From NCBI RefSeq assembly GCF_002162355.1, contig NZ_CP021434.1, positions 32,501 to 96,500 on the forward strand: DNA of 64,000 bases. Direction: 5' to 3'. Numbering within the stretch: the first letter of the stretch is position 1; every line of letters starts with the position of its first letter. This DNA is from Tumebacillus avium (lineage in GTDB: Bacteria; Bacillota; Bacilli; Tumebacillales; Tumebacillaceae). Positions 53,110 through 63,019 of the stretch are shown piece after piece. The position numbers and the translations under genes were made by a program. The notes under the pieces were generated by a model. That model had not been told where the DNA came from. It ran no database searches and saw only the letters and a program-made list of their open reading frames with translations.

Positions 53110-55173
53110 ATGCCACGTAACGGGAAAAGCATGACTCTGCTCACCGCAGCCTGCCTGCTCCTGGCCGGCACGATGCCGCTGCAACCGCAGACCGCATCGG
53201 CTGCCAGCGCAGTCCAGCCAGCGACGCTCAGCGAGGCGGCTGCCGTGCAAAAAGCGCGCGAACTGCTGACGATTCCTGAGAACAAGTACAAGCTCGAAAA
53301 TGCCGAATATTTTGAGGAGCCGCATTTCATTGGGTTGCCGGACACCAAGCTGTGGTTACTCGTCTTTGAACAATCAGAAGATGTGATCGCTGTGGTCATC
53401 GATGCCGTGTCCGGACGTCTGCTTTATTTTGACAACGGGCAGTTGGAAGAACCGGACGAGCATCAGCAGTATCTCTCGCCCGCCGAAGCAGAAACTGCGG
53501 CCGTCAAGTTTTTACAACAGCATGCGCCGGAAGAATTCCGCCAAGCCAAGCTGCAAGCACAGGACATGGCGGGGGGGCTGGAGCACAGCTTTTCCTATTA
53601 CCGGATGGTCAACGGCATTCCGGTCAGTCAGCAGGGACTGTATGTGACGGTAGGCTGGGACGGCAAGATCAACTCGTTTATCATGCAATGGGAGCCGTCT
53701 CTCCAGTTCCCGTCCCCAGAGGGCGTGCTTGCCCCAGAAAAAGCGCGGCAGACCTTTGTCAATAACATCGACATTGAGTTGCAATACGAACACCTGTACA
53801 GCGATGCCCCCGAACTCGTCTACAAGCCGTATTTTCCATACGGCGAAGCGCTTAACGCGATAACGGGAGCCATGTCGACCATACAGACCTCTTATCTCAA
53901 TCCGCCGAAAGTGCCGTCGACCGAACCGCTGGTCAAAAACGGCCCGAAAACGCCGCCAAAACTGTCTGCTCCGCTGACAAAAGTGCAGGCTCAGACGCTG
54001 GCACAAACCCTCGGTCTGCTGCCTGAAGGCGCTGAATATGTGGAAAATGAGTACGAGGAATATGAAGACGGCGAATGGTATTTAACCTTCGAAACGGCCG
54101 GCGACCCGGTCATCACGTACACGGTACGGCTGGACGCGAACACAGGGGAGTTGATCGAGTTCTTCTCCGATGACGAAGCGGAGCCTGAATTCGATCAGGC
54201 GCCCGATATGGCTCGTTTGCAGCAGATCGCACTGGAAAAAGCGAAAACGCTGTTCCCGCACCGTACCGGGGCGCTGGCGATGGAGCCTCCGGTCGACTCC
54301 GAGTCCACTCTGTTTACGTTCAATTTCCTCGTCAACGGACTTTTGGCTTCGGGCGATTATCTCGACCTGCGGCTGAATCCGGCAGACGGCAGCGTGCTGG
54401 AAGTCTATCGCAGCTTCTCCGAAGCAGATGCCTTCCCTGATCCGAAAGCGGAGCTCACGCCGGAACAAGCGAAGGAAATGTTTGCCAAACTGCCGCTACA
54501 ACTCTACTACGGTTTCGAACAGACGGAAGACGGGCTGCTGAAGAGCACGCCAGGCCTTTACTACCGATTCCAGCAGCTCTACCCAAGCGAAGTGGCCATC
54601 GATGCCAGAACTGGCCAAGTGAAGGGCATGATCAGTCCCAACGGCGTTCCGATGCCGTATGACATCCATGGGCATTGGGCGGAAGAAGCATTGACCCTGT
54701 TCTCCGACAAACAGTTGCTGCACACCGACGACATGAATGCACTGCCGGACGAGCCGATCACGCGAAGCTACCTGATCGAACTGATGATCGGACATCTGCA
54801 GCACAATCCGCCGACCGATCAGACCATCTACTACCAGGACGTCACGCCCGACCATCCGTCCTTCTACGCGATCAGCGCAGCCGCCAAGCTCGGCTGGATC
54901 GCGAAGGACAAGAACTTCCGCCCGGACGATCTCATCACCCGCGAAGAGATGGCGATCCTGATGGCCAAAGCGGCCGGGCTTGACCCGAAACCGCACCAAA
55001 AGGACCCACTTCCTTATGTGGATGCCCAAAACATCTCCTGGTGGTCGTACGGCGCGGTGGCGCTGAACTACAAGCAGGGCTGGATGCAAGGCGATGACGA
55101 GAACAAGTTCCTCCCGCAAGGCGACCTGACCCTCGCCGAAGCGGTCAGCATGCTCTACCGCTTTAAGCACTAG
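53110..55173 (+). CDS. YcdB/YcdC-domain surface protein with SLH modules
   Basis: A 687-aa exported protein. A signal peptide ends near ASAAS (about residue 34). Two YcdB/PepSY-like halves follow (about 45-290 and 300-480), each with strands such as VVIDAVSGRLLYFDNGQ and VRLDANTGELIEFFSDD. The C-terminus carries two to three SLH modules (YDIHGHWAEEALTLFSDKQ, DVTPDHPSFYAISAAAKLG, DAQNISWWSYGAVALNYKQ), which should anchor it to cell-wall polymers. Role unknown; PepSY-like domains often restrain proteases. RBS: AAGGAGATATCAAC. Confidence 0.87.
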   Translation: MPRNGKSMTLLTAACLLLAGTMPLQPQTASAASAVQPATLSEAAAVQKARELLTIPENKYKLENAEYFEEPHFIGLPDTKLWLLVFEQSEDVIAVVIDAVSGRLLYFDNGQLEEPDEHQQYLSPAEAETAAVKFLQQHAPEEFRQAKLQAQDMAGGLEHSFSYYRMVNGIPVSQQGLYVTVGWDGKINSFIMQWEPSLQFPSPEGVLAPEKARQTFVNNIDIELQYEHLYSDAPELVYKPYFPYGEALNAITGAMSTIQTSYLNPPKVPSTEPLVKNGPKTPPKLSAPLTKVQAQTLAQTLGLLPEGAEYVENEYEEYEDGEWYLTFETAGDPVITYTVRLDANTGELIEFFSDDEAEPEFDQAPDMARLQQIALEKAKTLFPHRTGALAMEPPVDSESTLFTFNFLVNGLLASGDYLDLRLNPADGSVLEVYRSFSEADAFPDPKAELTPEQAKEMFAKLPLQLYYGFEQTEDGLLKSTPGLYYRFQQLYPSEVAIDARTGQVKGMISPNGVPMPYDIHGHWAEEALTLFSDKQLLHTDDMNALPDEPITRSYLIELMIGHLQHNPPTDQTIYYQDVTPDHPSFYAISAAAKLGWIAKDKNFRPDDLITREEMAILMAKAAGLDPKPHQKDPLPYVDAQNISWWSYGAVALNYKQGWMQGDDENKFLPQGDLTLAEAVSMLYRFKH

Positions 55174-55194
55174 AGCACCGCTTCCAGCAGCAAC

Positions 55195-55238
55195 ATAAAA
55201 ACGTGCCGCCCCGCCCGGGGATGGCACGTTTTTTGTTA
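55195..55238. terminator. Terminator between the SLH gene and the GH15 gene
   Basis: The stem aaaacgtgcc / ggcacgtttt with a GC-rich loop has A and T runs on both sides, between convergent genes. Confidence 0.88.
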
Positions 55239-57224
55239 CTCCTGCAACTGATGCAGCGCCTTGTTGTACAGCTCCTTGTAGCGCCGCCCGTAGCGCACCA
55301 CCTCTTGCACAAACGTCGCGTGCGACCAGGTCAGCGGCGCCACCGACAGCGGAGTTCCATGGTACGGATGCAGTTGCTCCGGCAGCACGCCGCTGTCCAT
55401 GCGGTGGCGAAGCACCCAGTCGAACAGCTCCTTCGCCTTTTGCAGCTCCTCCACCGTCTCCGCCCGCTCGATCTCCCACGCCGCCTGCCACAGCGTGCAG
55501 ATGATCCACGGGTTGCCCGGCACCTTTTCGATCTCCTCCGACTTTTTAAAATAGTAGTCGTCCGTGTAGCGGGCAATCCCGCCGATGTCCGTCTTCACGC
55601 GCAGGCCATCCCAGACCCGTTCCATCGTCGCCTGCAGGCGCGGATCGTCCGGCGAGAGGATGTCAAAATGAAACAGGCCGTACAGACTCGACTCCAGCGT
55701 CTTGTCTTTGACGATCTCCCCGTCCGCCCCGAGATACACCCCGCGCAAGAAGCGTCCGACCGTCGGGTCGTAGAGGTATTTGTCCATGCCTTCGAGCAGT
55801 TGCTCCGCTGTGCTCTGCATCTTTTGCGCCCGCTTGGCATCGCCGAACACCTGCGCAAAATTGCGCACCGCCCGCAGCCCTGCGATCACCGTCGACACGG
55901 TGAACGTAAAGATCCCGCGCCGCTCTTCCCACAGGTCATAGCTTTCGATCGGCAGCCCGAGATGCTCATAGACATACTCAGCCATAAACTCCCCGGCCGG
56001 GGCGATCAGCGTCGTGTACAGCGACTGGGCAAATTCCACATCGCCATAGCGCTGGTAATGCTCCCACAACGCCCAGATCACCAGCCCCGTCTCATCCTCC
56101 TGGATCGGCAGCGACGGGTCTTTGCCCTGCAGATAAGGATGCCACGACGATCCGACCGAGCCGTCCGGGTTGTATTTGTGCAGCAGAAAGCCGCCCGCCG
56201 TCAGCGAATCCTCGCAGAAGCGGAAGAAGCGGTTGGCGATGCGCTCATAGCCCGCCTCGCTCATCGCATGGGCGATCAGCGCCCCGTCGCGCGGCCACAT
56301 GTAGGAGTAATGATCGCGGTTGTACTGCAAAATGTCGGTGTCGTTGGCGGCGATGATCGCGCCGTTCGCATCGGTCAGCGTCTGCACCAGCATCAGCGAC
56401 AACAGATATTCGTCGATCACATCCTGCCCCAGATCGCCAAACTCCTGCTCCGACTGCCGCAGCCATTCCCGCCAATACGCATCAATTTCCGTAAAAAGCT
56501 GCTCCGGCGTGCGCAACAGCACCCAGCGGTTCATCTCCTTGACCTCCGGGAACGTGCGCCCGACACAGACCCAGTAATACAAAGTCTCTTCCCCGCCGCC
56601 CGGCACAAACATCTTGAACGACACCGTGCTGTCGACCGACCCTTGGGCGATCGGGTTGCCTTCCAGCGTCCCGTCCTCCGCGTCCTTCCACGTCCCTTGC
56701 AGCGAATGGAACCGCTTGATGCCGGTCGAATATTCGAACAGGCCGCCCAGATGCGTGAAGCCGTTGATCAGCAGGTAGCGGCTGCGCTTGTAGTGATAGA
56801 CGGTGTTTTGCACCGGGTCATACACCGCCGTGTCGCCGATTTCCGTTTCGTCGATGCAGAAGTCATGCGTGAAAAACAGGCGAATCTCGCGCTCAGCATC
56901 GCGGGTGTTTTTCACGCGGACTTTTTTCAAATAGGCATTTTCCCGAAAATGCACGGCGTCCTCGATGTACAGCTCCAGCCCCAGACGGTCGTTTCTGGCC
57001 AGCACGTCGGTCACCAGCGTGCCGGTGCGGTAGGAGTTCTCGACGATCCAGTCCGACTCGTCACACCAGCTAAACGTGCCGTCCACATAGACGCCAAGCG
57101 AGTTGCGGTTGCCTCCGATATGGTTGAGCTGCCCGACATACGGATAATAGAGATCCCGCATGTTCGTTTTCGCGTCAAAGCCGATAAACAGATGCCCGTT
57201 GCCGATCACCAGCGAGCGCGGCAT
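55236..57224 (-). CDS. Glycoside hydrolase family 15 (glucoamylase-like)
   Basis: A 662-aa protein with the bacterial GH15 layout: N-terminal beta-sandwich (about 1-270) and C-terminal (alpha/alpha)6 barrel. The substrate-binding YSYMWPRDGALIAHAM (about 320), catalytic acid in ESYDLWEERRG (about 440) and second Glu in GVLPEQLHP (about 615) are visible. GH15 enzymes release glucose from alpha-glucans or cleave trehalose. No signal peptide, so it is cytoplasmic. It overlaps the upstream nucleotidyltransferase gene by 1 nt (TAATG) and ends the glucan operon. Confidence 0.92.
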   Translation of the reverse strand: MPRSLVIGNGHLFIGFDAKTNMRDLYYPYVGQLNHIGGNRNSLGVYVDGTFSWCDESDWIVENSYRTGTLVTDVLARNDRLGLELYIEDAVHFRENAYLKKVRVKNTRDAEREIRLFFTHDFCIDETEIGDTAVYDPVQNTVYHYKRSRYLLINGFTHLGGLFEYSTGIKRFHSLQGTWKDAEDGTLEGNPIAQGSVDSTVSFKMFVPGGGEETLYYWVCVGRTFPEVKEMNRWVLLRTPEQLFTEIDAYWREWLRQSEQEFGDLGQDVIDEYLLSLMLVQTLTDANGAIIAANDTDILQYNRDHYSYMWPRDGALIAHAMSEAGYERIANRFFRFCEDSLTAGGFLLHKYNPDGSVGSSWHPYLQGKDPSLPIQEDETGLVIWALWEHYQRYGDVEFAQSLYTTLIAPAGEFMAEYVYEHLGLPIESYDLWEERRGIFTFTVSTVIAGLRAVRNFAQVFGDAKRAQKMQSTAEQLLEGMDKYLYDPTVGRFLRGVYLGADGEIVKDKTLESSLYGLFHFDILSPDDPRLQATMERVWDGLRVKTDIGGIARYTDDYYFKKSEEIEKVPGNPWIICTLWQAAWEIERAETVEELQKAKELFDWVLRHRMDSGVLPEQLHPYHGTPLSVAPLTWSHATFVQEVVRYGRRYKELYNKALHQLQE

Positions 57225-59653
57225 TATCCCCGCCCCCTTACACTAGTCTGTTGGAAGTCGCGAATCTTCTTGGCGTACACCCCGGCCAGCTCTTCTGCAC
57301 GCTGTTCGGTCACGCCTTGGGCAAACACTTGGAACAGCGGCTCATCGGAGTCGGGCAGGATCAACGTCCAGCCGCCCTCTTTGAACACTTTGATCCCGTC
57401 GACCATCTCCACCGTCTCGTCTTTCATCTCTTCGATCAGCAGGCGCATCACCCGCCCTTTGTCTTCCCACGGGCACGGCACGTCACGACGCAGCAGATGG
57501 AAGTGCGGAATCGACTCCACCAGTTCGGACAAGGCCAGCTTGCTCATCGCCAGCGTGTCGAGCACTTTGACCAGCGTGTACATCGCGTCGAACAGCATCG
57601 GGAACGGCTCGTGTTGCAATGGCTCCATCAGCGAGCGCGGGTTGGCTTTCGTCCGCAGCACCTGCGCGCCAAACTTGGCGGCCAACGTCTCGACGATGCT
57701 TGGCGCCGTGACGGGCACAGCGACTTGGTCACTGCCGGAGATCAGCTGGATCAGCGTCTGCAAAGCGAGCAGACGGTCTTGTTCGATCACTTGGCTCCGG
57801 TCGGTGATCAAGGCGATCTCCTCCCCGTTGTCATCGATGCGCACCCCTAAGTGGAAGATGCCGGTCGAGACGAGATTCTGCAGTTCGCCATGCGACGCTT
57901 CCTTGGCGTCGATCACCGACACTTTGCAGCCGAGCCGCTCCATCAGTTCCGGGACGAAACTGCCCCACGGCATCTGATCATACTGCATCGCCACGCGAAA
58001 CCGCTCGCGCTTGACGCTGTCGACGTTAACCTCCTTGAGCAGATCGGCGACATACGACTCCTGCAGCCCGGCGAACACCGTGGTGCGCCCGATCTGGGAG
58101 AGGTTGGCGCGGCGAAAATCTTCCTGCCAGTAGGCGTTTTCAATCTTGCGCTCCAGCCCTTTGGCGATGTTGATCCCGCTGTGATCGATACATTCGATGC
58201 TCACGCGGTCGTCCGACAGGCTGCCGGTGCGTCTGACGTGGATGCCGGCCTCCGCTTCCACTGAACGCACCGCATAGCGCATCATCGGCGTTGTCGCCAC
58301 GCCGCAGTCGATCGTGTTCACGCCGGCCGAATGCAGCCCGGCAGCGAGCGCCCGTTTGATCAGACTGGAGAACCGATCGTTGTCACAGGAGACGGCGACG
58401 CTGGCTCCAAACGGCAGCGCTGCGCCAAACGCTGCGGCCAGACGACCCGCGAAGTCGGGCGTCATGTCGACATTGCCGATGCCTTGCACGCCGTGCAGGC
58501 CAAACAGGCTGCGCTCCAATTTCTCGCCCCAGATCAGCGAGGTGTGCGCCACCGAGCCTTCCTGCACCCGTTTGCCCGGCCACAACTTCACCTGCGGCTT
58601 GACGACCGATTTGGCGCCAAGCGAGCAGGAGTCGCCGATCACCGAACCTTCAAAGCAGGCGACATGGCTTTGCAGATTGATCTGTGAGCAGAGCGTGGCT
58701 CCGCGCAGCTCCACCCCGTCGCCGATGTAGCTGCGGTTCCAGATCACAGAGCGCTTCAGCGACGCGCCCGCTTTGACCACATTGCCCACGCCAAGCACTG
58801 TGTATGGCCCGATGTGCGAACCTGCTTCGATCACCGTGTCCCGCCCGATGTAGCACGGCGGCTCCAGCGTCACGCCTTCCGCGACCTGCGCGTTATGCCC
58901 CATCCAGATCTTCGGCGCGACGCGGAAGCCTTGGATCCCGCAATTCACTTTCCCGTCCAGCATGTCAAACTGGGTCTGGCGATATTGCGCCAGGTTCCCG
59001 ATGTCCGACCAGTACCCTTCGGCCACATAGCCATACAAGTCATGCCCATTCTGCATGAGCTTTGGAAACAGGTCTTTGGAGAAATCAAACTCCTGATCCG
59101 GGGGGATAAAGTCCAAAACTTCTTTTTCAAAAATATAAATGCCGGTGTTGACCGTATCGGAAAACACTTCGCCCCATGACGGCTTTTCGAGGAAGCGGGT
59201 GATCCGACCGTCTCCTTCGGTGATCGCCACGCCAAACTCCAGCGGCGTCTCAACGCGGGTCAAAATGATCGTCGCCATGGCGCCTTTTTCCCGATGGGCG
59301 CGCACGGCTTCTAAAAGGTTGAAATCGGTCAGCGCATCGCCCGAGATGACGATAAACGTCTCGTCGAGGAACTCCTGGGCATTTTTCACCGAGCCGGCCG
59401 TGCCAAGCGGCGTGGTCTCCTCATAGTAGGCCATCTGCACGCCGTGCTCCGCCCCGTCGCCAAAATAGCCGCGGATCACGTCCGGCATGTATTGCAGCGT
59501 CACCGCGATGTTCCCGACGCCCGTTCTGCGCAACAGGTCGATCGTGTAGGCCATGCAGGGCTGGCCGAGCAGCGGCACCATCGGCTTGGGCTTGTTGCAG
59601 GTCAATGGCCTGAGCCTGCTGCCTTTGCCGCCTGCGAGAATGACAGCTTTCAT
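57224..59653 (-). CDS. Nucleotidyltransferase fused to a degenerate phosphohexomutase domain
   Basis: An 809-aa fusion. The N-terminal sugar-phosphate nucleotidyltransferase (VILAGGKGSRLRPLTCNKPKPM, catalytic Asp in ISGDALTDF, LEKPSWGEVF) is intact. Left-handed beta-helix hexapeptides follow (about 240-370), then a phosphoglucomutase/phosphomannomutase-like part (about 380-800). In that part the usual Ser-His-Asn-Pro loop is replaced by GIHVRRTGSLSDDRVSI, and DGDxDR by RIDDNGEEIALI, so it is probably not catalytic. It overlaps the GH57-GT4 gene by 4 nt. Donor nucleotide and sugar are unknown. Confidence 0.88.
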   Translation of the reverse strand: MKAVILAGGKGSRLRPLTCNKPKPMVPLLGQPCMAYTIDLLRRTGVGNIAVTLQYMPDVIRGYFGDGAEHGVQMAYYEETTPLGTAGSVKNAQEFLDETFIVISGDALTDFNLLEAVRAHREKGAMATIILTRVETPLEFGVAITEGDGRITRFLEKPSWGEVFSDTVNTGIYIFEKEVLDFIPPDQEFDFSKDLFPKLMQNGHDLYGYVAEGYWSDIGNLAQYRQTQFDMLDGKVNCGIQGFRVAPKIWMGHNAQVAEGVTLEPPCYIGRDTVIEAGSHIGPYTVLGVGNVVKAGASLKRSVIWNRSYIGDGVELRGATLCSQINLQSHVACFEGSVIGDSCSLGAKSVVKPQVKLWPGKRVQEGSVAHTSLIWGEKLERSLFGLHGVQGIGNVDMTPDFAGRLAAAFGAALPFGASVAVSCDNDRFSSLIKRALAAGLHSAGVNTIDCGVATTPMMRYAVRSVEAEAGIHVRRTGSLSDDRVSIECIDHSGINIAKGLERKIENAYWQEDFRRANLSQIGRTTVFAGLQESYVADLLKEVNVDSVKRERFRVAMQYDQMPWGSFVPELMERLGCKVSVIDAKEASHGELQNLVSTGIFHLGVRIDDNGEEIALITDRSQVIEQDRLLALQTLIQLISGSDQVAVPVTAPSIVETLAAKFGAQVLRTKANPRSLMEPLQHEPFPMLFDAMYTLVKVLDTLAMSKLALSELVESIPHFHLLRRDVPCPWEDKGRVMRLLIEEMKDETVEMVDGIKVFKEGGWTLILPDSDEPLFQVFAQGVTEQRAEELAGVYAKKIRDFQQTSVRGRG

Positions 59654-62436
59654 CTCTGTTCCCCCACTTCCTGCTCCTTCTTTTGCAACGCCTGCTCATA
59701 GACGAGGAGCGTCCCCCGCGCGATGGCCGGCCAGCTGTAGGAGTCGATCGCTTTTTGCATGCCCCGCGCTGCCGTCTCCCTTGTGCCCTCCGGATCGGCA
59801 AACAGTTGCAGGAGCGTCTCGCACAAACTCCCCGGATCGCCCGGCTCGACCAGCCAGCCGTCCCGCCCGTGCTCCACGATCTCCGCCAAGCCCCCCGTTC
59901 GCGCTACGAGTGTCGGCGTGCCCACGCCCATCGCTTCCAAAGCCACGATGCCAAACGGCTCATAGAGGCTCGGAAATACGGCAACATCTGCGTCACGCAT
60001 CAGGCGGTTGCGCTCCTCATCGGTCACAAATCCAAGAAAGTCCACATGTCCCGCGATGCCTAAGAACCGGGCCTGCTCCTGCAACTGGGTCAGCATCGGG
60101 CCTTTGCCCGCGATGACAAACCGGGTGTCGGGATGCTGCTGCAGCACGGCAGGAGCGCTGGCCAACAGCACCTGCACGCCTTTTTCCGGGACCAGGCGGC
60201 CCACGTAGAACACCGTTTTAGCTGTGCCGTTTTTCACTTGCCCGGACAGATCGAGACCGCGCGACAGTTCGGTCAGGTCGACGCCGTTGGGCAGCACATG
60301 CAATTTGCTGTCTGTGATGCCATAGACTTCGCGCAGCTCGGCCTGCATGTAGTTCGAGCAGACGATCACTTCGGCCGATTCCCGGGCCAGCTTTTGTTCG
60401 ATCTCATAGATCCGGTATTGCAGTTCGCTGTGAATCCCATGGTTGCGCCCGTGCTCGGTGGCGTGAATCGTCGTCACCAGCGGCAAGCCGGACACTTCGG
60501 ACAGCAGATGCGCACACTCCGCCGCCAGCCAGTCATGGGCGTGCACCAGATCAAACGGCCCGTACGCGCCCAAGACCCGGCTGCCCATCGCGCCCAGCCG
60601 GATATTCAGCAAAGCTGCCCACTGCACAAAATCGTCGTGTTCATAATCGGGCGCATCCACCCGGTGCACATGCACACCCTCGACCACGCCGTATTCTGGC
60701 GTCCCGTCCCCGTGGCAGGTGACGACATGCACTTCGATGCCCTGCTCGGCCATCGCCCGCGACAGATCATACACATGACGTGCCAGCCCGCCGACGGTGC
60801 GCGGCGGGAACTCCCACGACAGCATCAAAACGCGGCGCTTCGGCACCCGGTCCGCTTTTTCCCCACGGCCAAAATGGTCTAAGTTCAGCTCCGGGAAAAT
60901 CGGGGTCGCCGCCTCCATTTCGGCCAGCAGACTTTCGGTCACCATGCCCGCTTCGATCAGATCGGCGAGCCGTTCGGCCCGCGCCAAATGCTCGGTCGTG
61001 CGGCGCACGCCGTACTCGACCGTCGTGCCCATCGTGATCATAAACGCCCAGTCGCTCGCTTCAGCGAGCAGCGTTTCCCGGGCCAACTGCCGCAGCGCCC
61101 GCTCGGTCAGGAGGTCGGCGAGGAGATCGGTCCGCTCCGCTTTCTGCACCAGTTCGACCAGGCGCTCTTCCAGACGGTGCAGGTGCGGGTAAATCCAGTC
61201 GTTCGTCTCGTTCAGCCAGACGTCCGCATACCCGCCGCGCCCCCACGATGACATCGACAGCTCCGCCCGCTCCGCTTGCGGAAACTGCGCCAAATAAGCG
61301 CTGGGCGTGGTCATGCCAAGCTCGGTGCCGGCCAGTTGCAGCGCCACCTGCTCCAGCCACTGCGGACCTTCATACCACCAGTGTCCAAACAGTTCGGCAT
61401 CATAAGGGGCGGTGATCAGCGGCGGCTGTCCGTCCGTTGCTGTCCAATCGAGGGAGTGAAGCCGCTGCAGCCGGGAAGCTGTAAAATGCGCGGCATGTTC
61501 ATTGCACTTTTTTGCAGCCCATGCCGGGTTGTACAGTTCTTTCGCTTCGCCCCGCCCTGTGACGCGGTGGTATTTGATCCCCGTGTTGACGCGGATGCCG
61601 TCCGGATGAATGTAGTCGCGGATGTAAGACAAGTCCAAATCAAAGCCAATGTCGCGATAATACTCGCGATAGTCGGGATCGCCCGGATAGCCGGTGAACG
61701 AGCTCCACACCTGCCGCGTCGACTCCGGGTCGCGCCCCAGCGCGTACACATCCGCCCCGGCCGCCAGCAGCGGCCGGTAGACGCTCCGCTCGCCAAACGC
61801 GTGCGAGTCGACGAGGAAATAGGAGAGTCCCTCATCGGCCAGCACCTTTTCGATGCCGGGCAGGTAGCCGCACTCCGGCAGCCAGATGCCGCGCGGTCGG
61901 CGTCCGACGATCTGCTCATGCGTCTCACAGGCGACCGCCACCTGCGCCCGGCGCAGCTCCTCGCGTCCGATCACCGGCAGGAAGCCGTGCGTCGCGCCGC
62001 AGGTCATCAGCTCCAGATGTCCGCTCGCTTCCAGATCGGCCAGGCGGGCCACGATGTTTCGTCCTGCGCCTTCGAACTGGTCGAGCAGCCCGCGGTATCT
62101 GGCGTAATACATGCGCGCCAGATTCTGCAGCTCTGGTTCGTGCACGGTGCGCACCAGCTCTTTTTGTGTCAGTTCGATCGTTTTCTTCATATGTTTGACA
62201 TACCTTGCTGCCATCTCCTCATCGGTGAGCAGCGTCAGCAAGGTCGGCGACATCGTCAGCGCAAATGCAAAAGGGGCTTTGCGCTCCCGCAGCCGTTCAA
62301 AGACGGCAAGCATCGGCAAGTACGTTTCGGACAACGCTTCATATAGCCATCGCTCTTCCAGCGCATGCGCACGCTCCTCATGGCGCACGTACGGCAGATG
62401 GGCATGCAAGATCATCGCCAAATAGCCTTTTTTCAT
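59650..62436 (-). CDS. GH57 branching-enzyme-like domain fused to a GT4 glycosyltransferase
   Basis: A 928-aa fusion. The N-terminal GH57/DUF1957 domain begins AMILHAHLPYVRHEE, with the nucleophile Glu in GIWLPECGYLPG (about 190) and the acid/base Asp in TAPYDAELFGHWWYEG (about 360). The C-terminal GT4 domain (from about 545) has LSWEFPPRTVGGLARHVYDL, HAHDWLAAECAHLL, PNGVDL, GRLVPEKGVQVLL and PSLYEPFGIVALEAMGVG (EX7E motif). It could both extend and branch an alpha-1,4-glucan. Start: ATG after AGGAGGATGGGG. It lies 11 nt after the DUF4912 gene. Confidence 0.92.
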   Translation of the reverse strand: MKKGYLAMILHAHLPYVRHEERAHALEERWLYEALSETYLPMLAVFERLRERKAPFAFALTMSPTLLTLLTDEEMAARYVKHMKKTIELTQKELVRTVHEPELQNLARMYYARYRGLLDQFEGAGRNIVARLADLEASGHLELMTCGATHGFLPVIGREELRRAQVAVACETHEQIVGRRPRGIWLPECGYLPGIEKVLADEGLSYFLVDSHAFGERSVYRPLLAAGADVYALGRDPESTRQVWSSFTGYPGDPDYREYYRDIGFDLDLSYIRDYIHPDGIRVNTGIKYHRVTGRGEAKELYNPAWAAKKCNEHAAHFTASRLQRLHSLDWTATDGQPPLITAPYDAELFGHWWYEGPQWLEQVALQLAGTELGMTTPSAYLAQFPQAERAELSMSSWGRGGYADVWLNETNDWIYPHLHRLEERLVELVQKAERTDLLADLLTERALRQLARETLLAEASDWAFMITMGTTVEYGVRRTTEHLARAERLADLIEAGMVTESLLAEMEAATPIFPELNLDHFGRGEKADRVPKRRVLMLSWEFPPRTVGGLARHVYDLSRAMAEQGIEVHVVTCHGDGTPEYGVVEGVHVHRVDAPDYEHDDFVQWAALLNIRLGAMGSRVLGAYGPFDLVHAHDWLAAECAHLLSEVSGLPLVTTIHATEHGRNHGIHSELQYRIYEIEQKLARESAEVIVCSNYMQAELREVYGITDSKLHVLPNGVDLTELSRGLDLSGQVKNGTAKTVFYVGRLVPEKGVQVLLASAPAVLQQHPDTRFVIAGKGPMLTQLQEQARFLGIAGHVDFLGFVTDEERNRLMRDADVAVFPSLYEPFGIVALEAMGVGTPTLVARTGGLAEIVEHGRDGWLVEPGDPGSLCETLLQLFADPEGTRETAARGMQKAIDSYSWPAIARGTLLVYEQALQKKEQEVGEQR

Positions 62437-62447
62437 CCCCATCCTCC

Positions 62448-62858
62448 TCACGTCACACGATAGATCGAATAGGAGCTGATGCTGTCGGGACGCTCCCTGC
62501 GCGCGGAAACGGAAGCTCCCGTTCCCGGCGTTCTCACACTCGTCTCATAAAGAGGCCAAAACTCGCCCTTCATCTCCATCCCATACTCCACTCGAACTTC
62601 TGCGCCCGAAAGCAGCCCTTCTACAAAAGAAGCGCCGTATTCAGCAGGGCAGTCCAACAGGCGCGCTGTGTCCGTCCCGCTGTGGATCCGCAGCCGGCGC
62701 GGCGCCGTGTCCCATCCGTCCGGGAACATGCGGGCCGCGATCGTCTGCAGGGCAGCTCCTTCCGCCCAATGCACCCAGATGCGATTTTTGTCGAGCGCCA
62801 GCGCGTACAGCCGATCGTCCCGGTAACGCGCAGGCAGGTGATACCCTCCCTGCTGCAA
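62448..62858 (-). CDS. DUF4912-like protein at the head of the glucan operon
   Basis: A 136-aa protein. YHLPARYRDDRLYALALDK and IWVHWAEGAA near the N-terminus match the DUF4912 pattern (a short domain often next to GH57/GT genes), with GEFWPLYETSVRTPG near the C-terminus. Function unknown; it may bind glucan. TTG start behind AAAGGAGTG. It lies 11 nt before the GH57-GT4 gene on the same strand. Confidence 0.72.
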   Translation of the reverse strand: MQQGGYHLPARYRDDRLYALALDKNRIWVHWAEGAALQTIAARMFPDGWDTAPRRLRIHSGTDTARLLDCPAEYGASFVEGLLSGAEVRVEYGMEMKGEFWPLYETSVRTPGTGASVSARRERPDSISSYSIYRVT

Positions 62859-63019
62859 ACAAAATCCACTCCTTTGTTTTGGCGATTGGACAATGAATCT
62901 CTAATTTTTTATGAGTGGGAACCTGCAAAAAGAACGTCATATTGCCAACATTGGCTCCATAAGGTGAAGTAAGCGCAAACGAAATTGCGCAATTCATCTT
63001 GCAAGGAGGACGATCAAGA

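Noticed and set aside
55203..57977. A 924-codon plus-strand frame
   Set aside because: Antisense shadow of the GH15 and nucleotidyltransferase genes, with no sensible domain.
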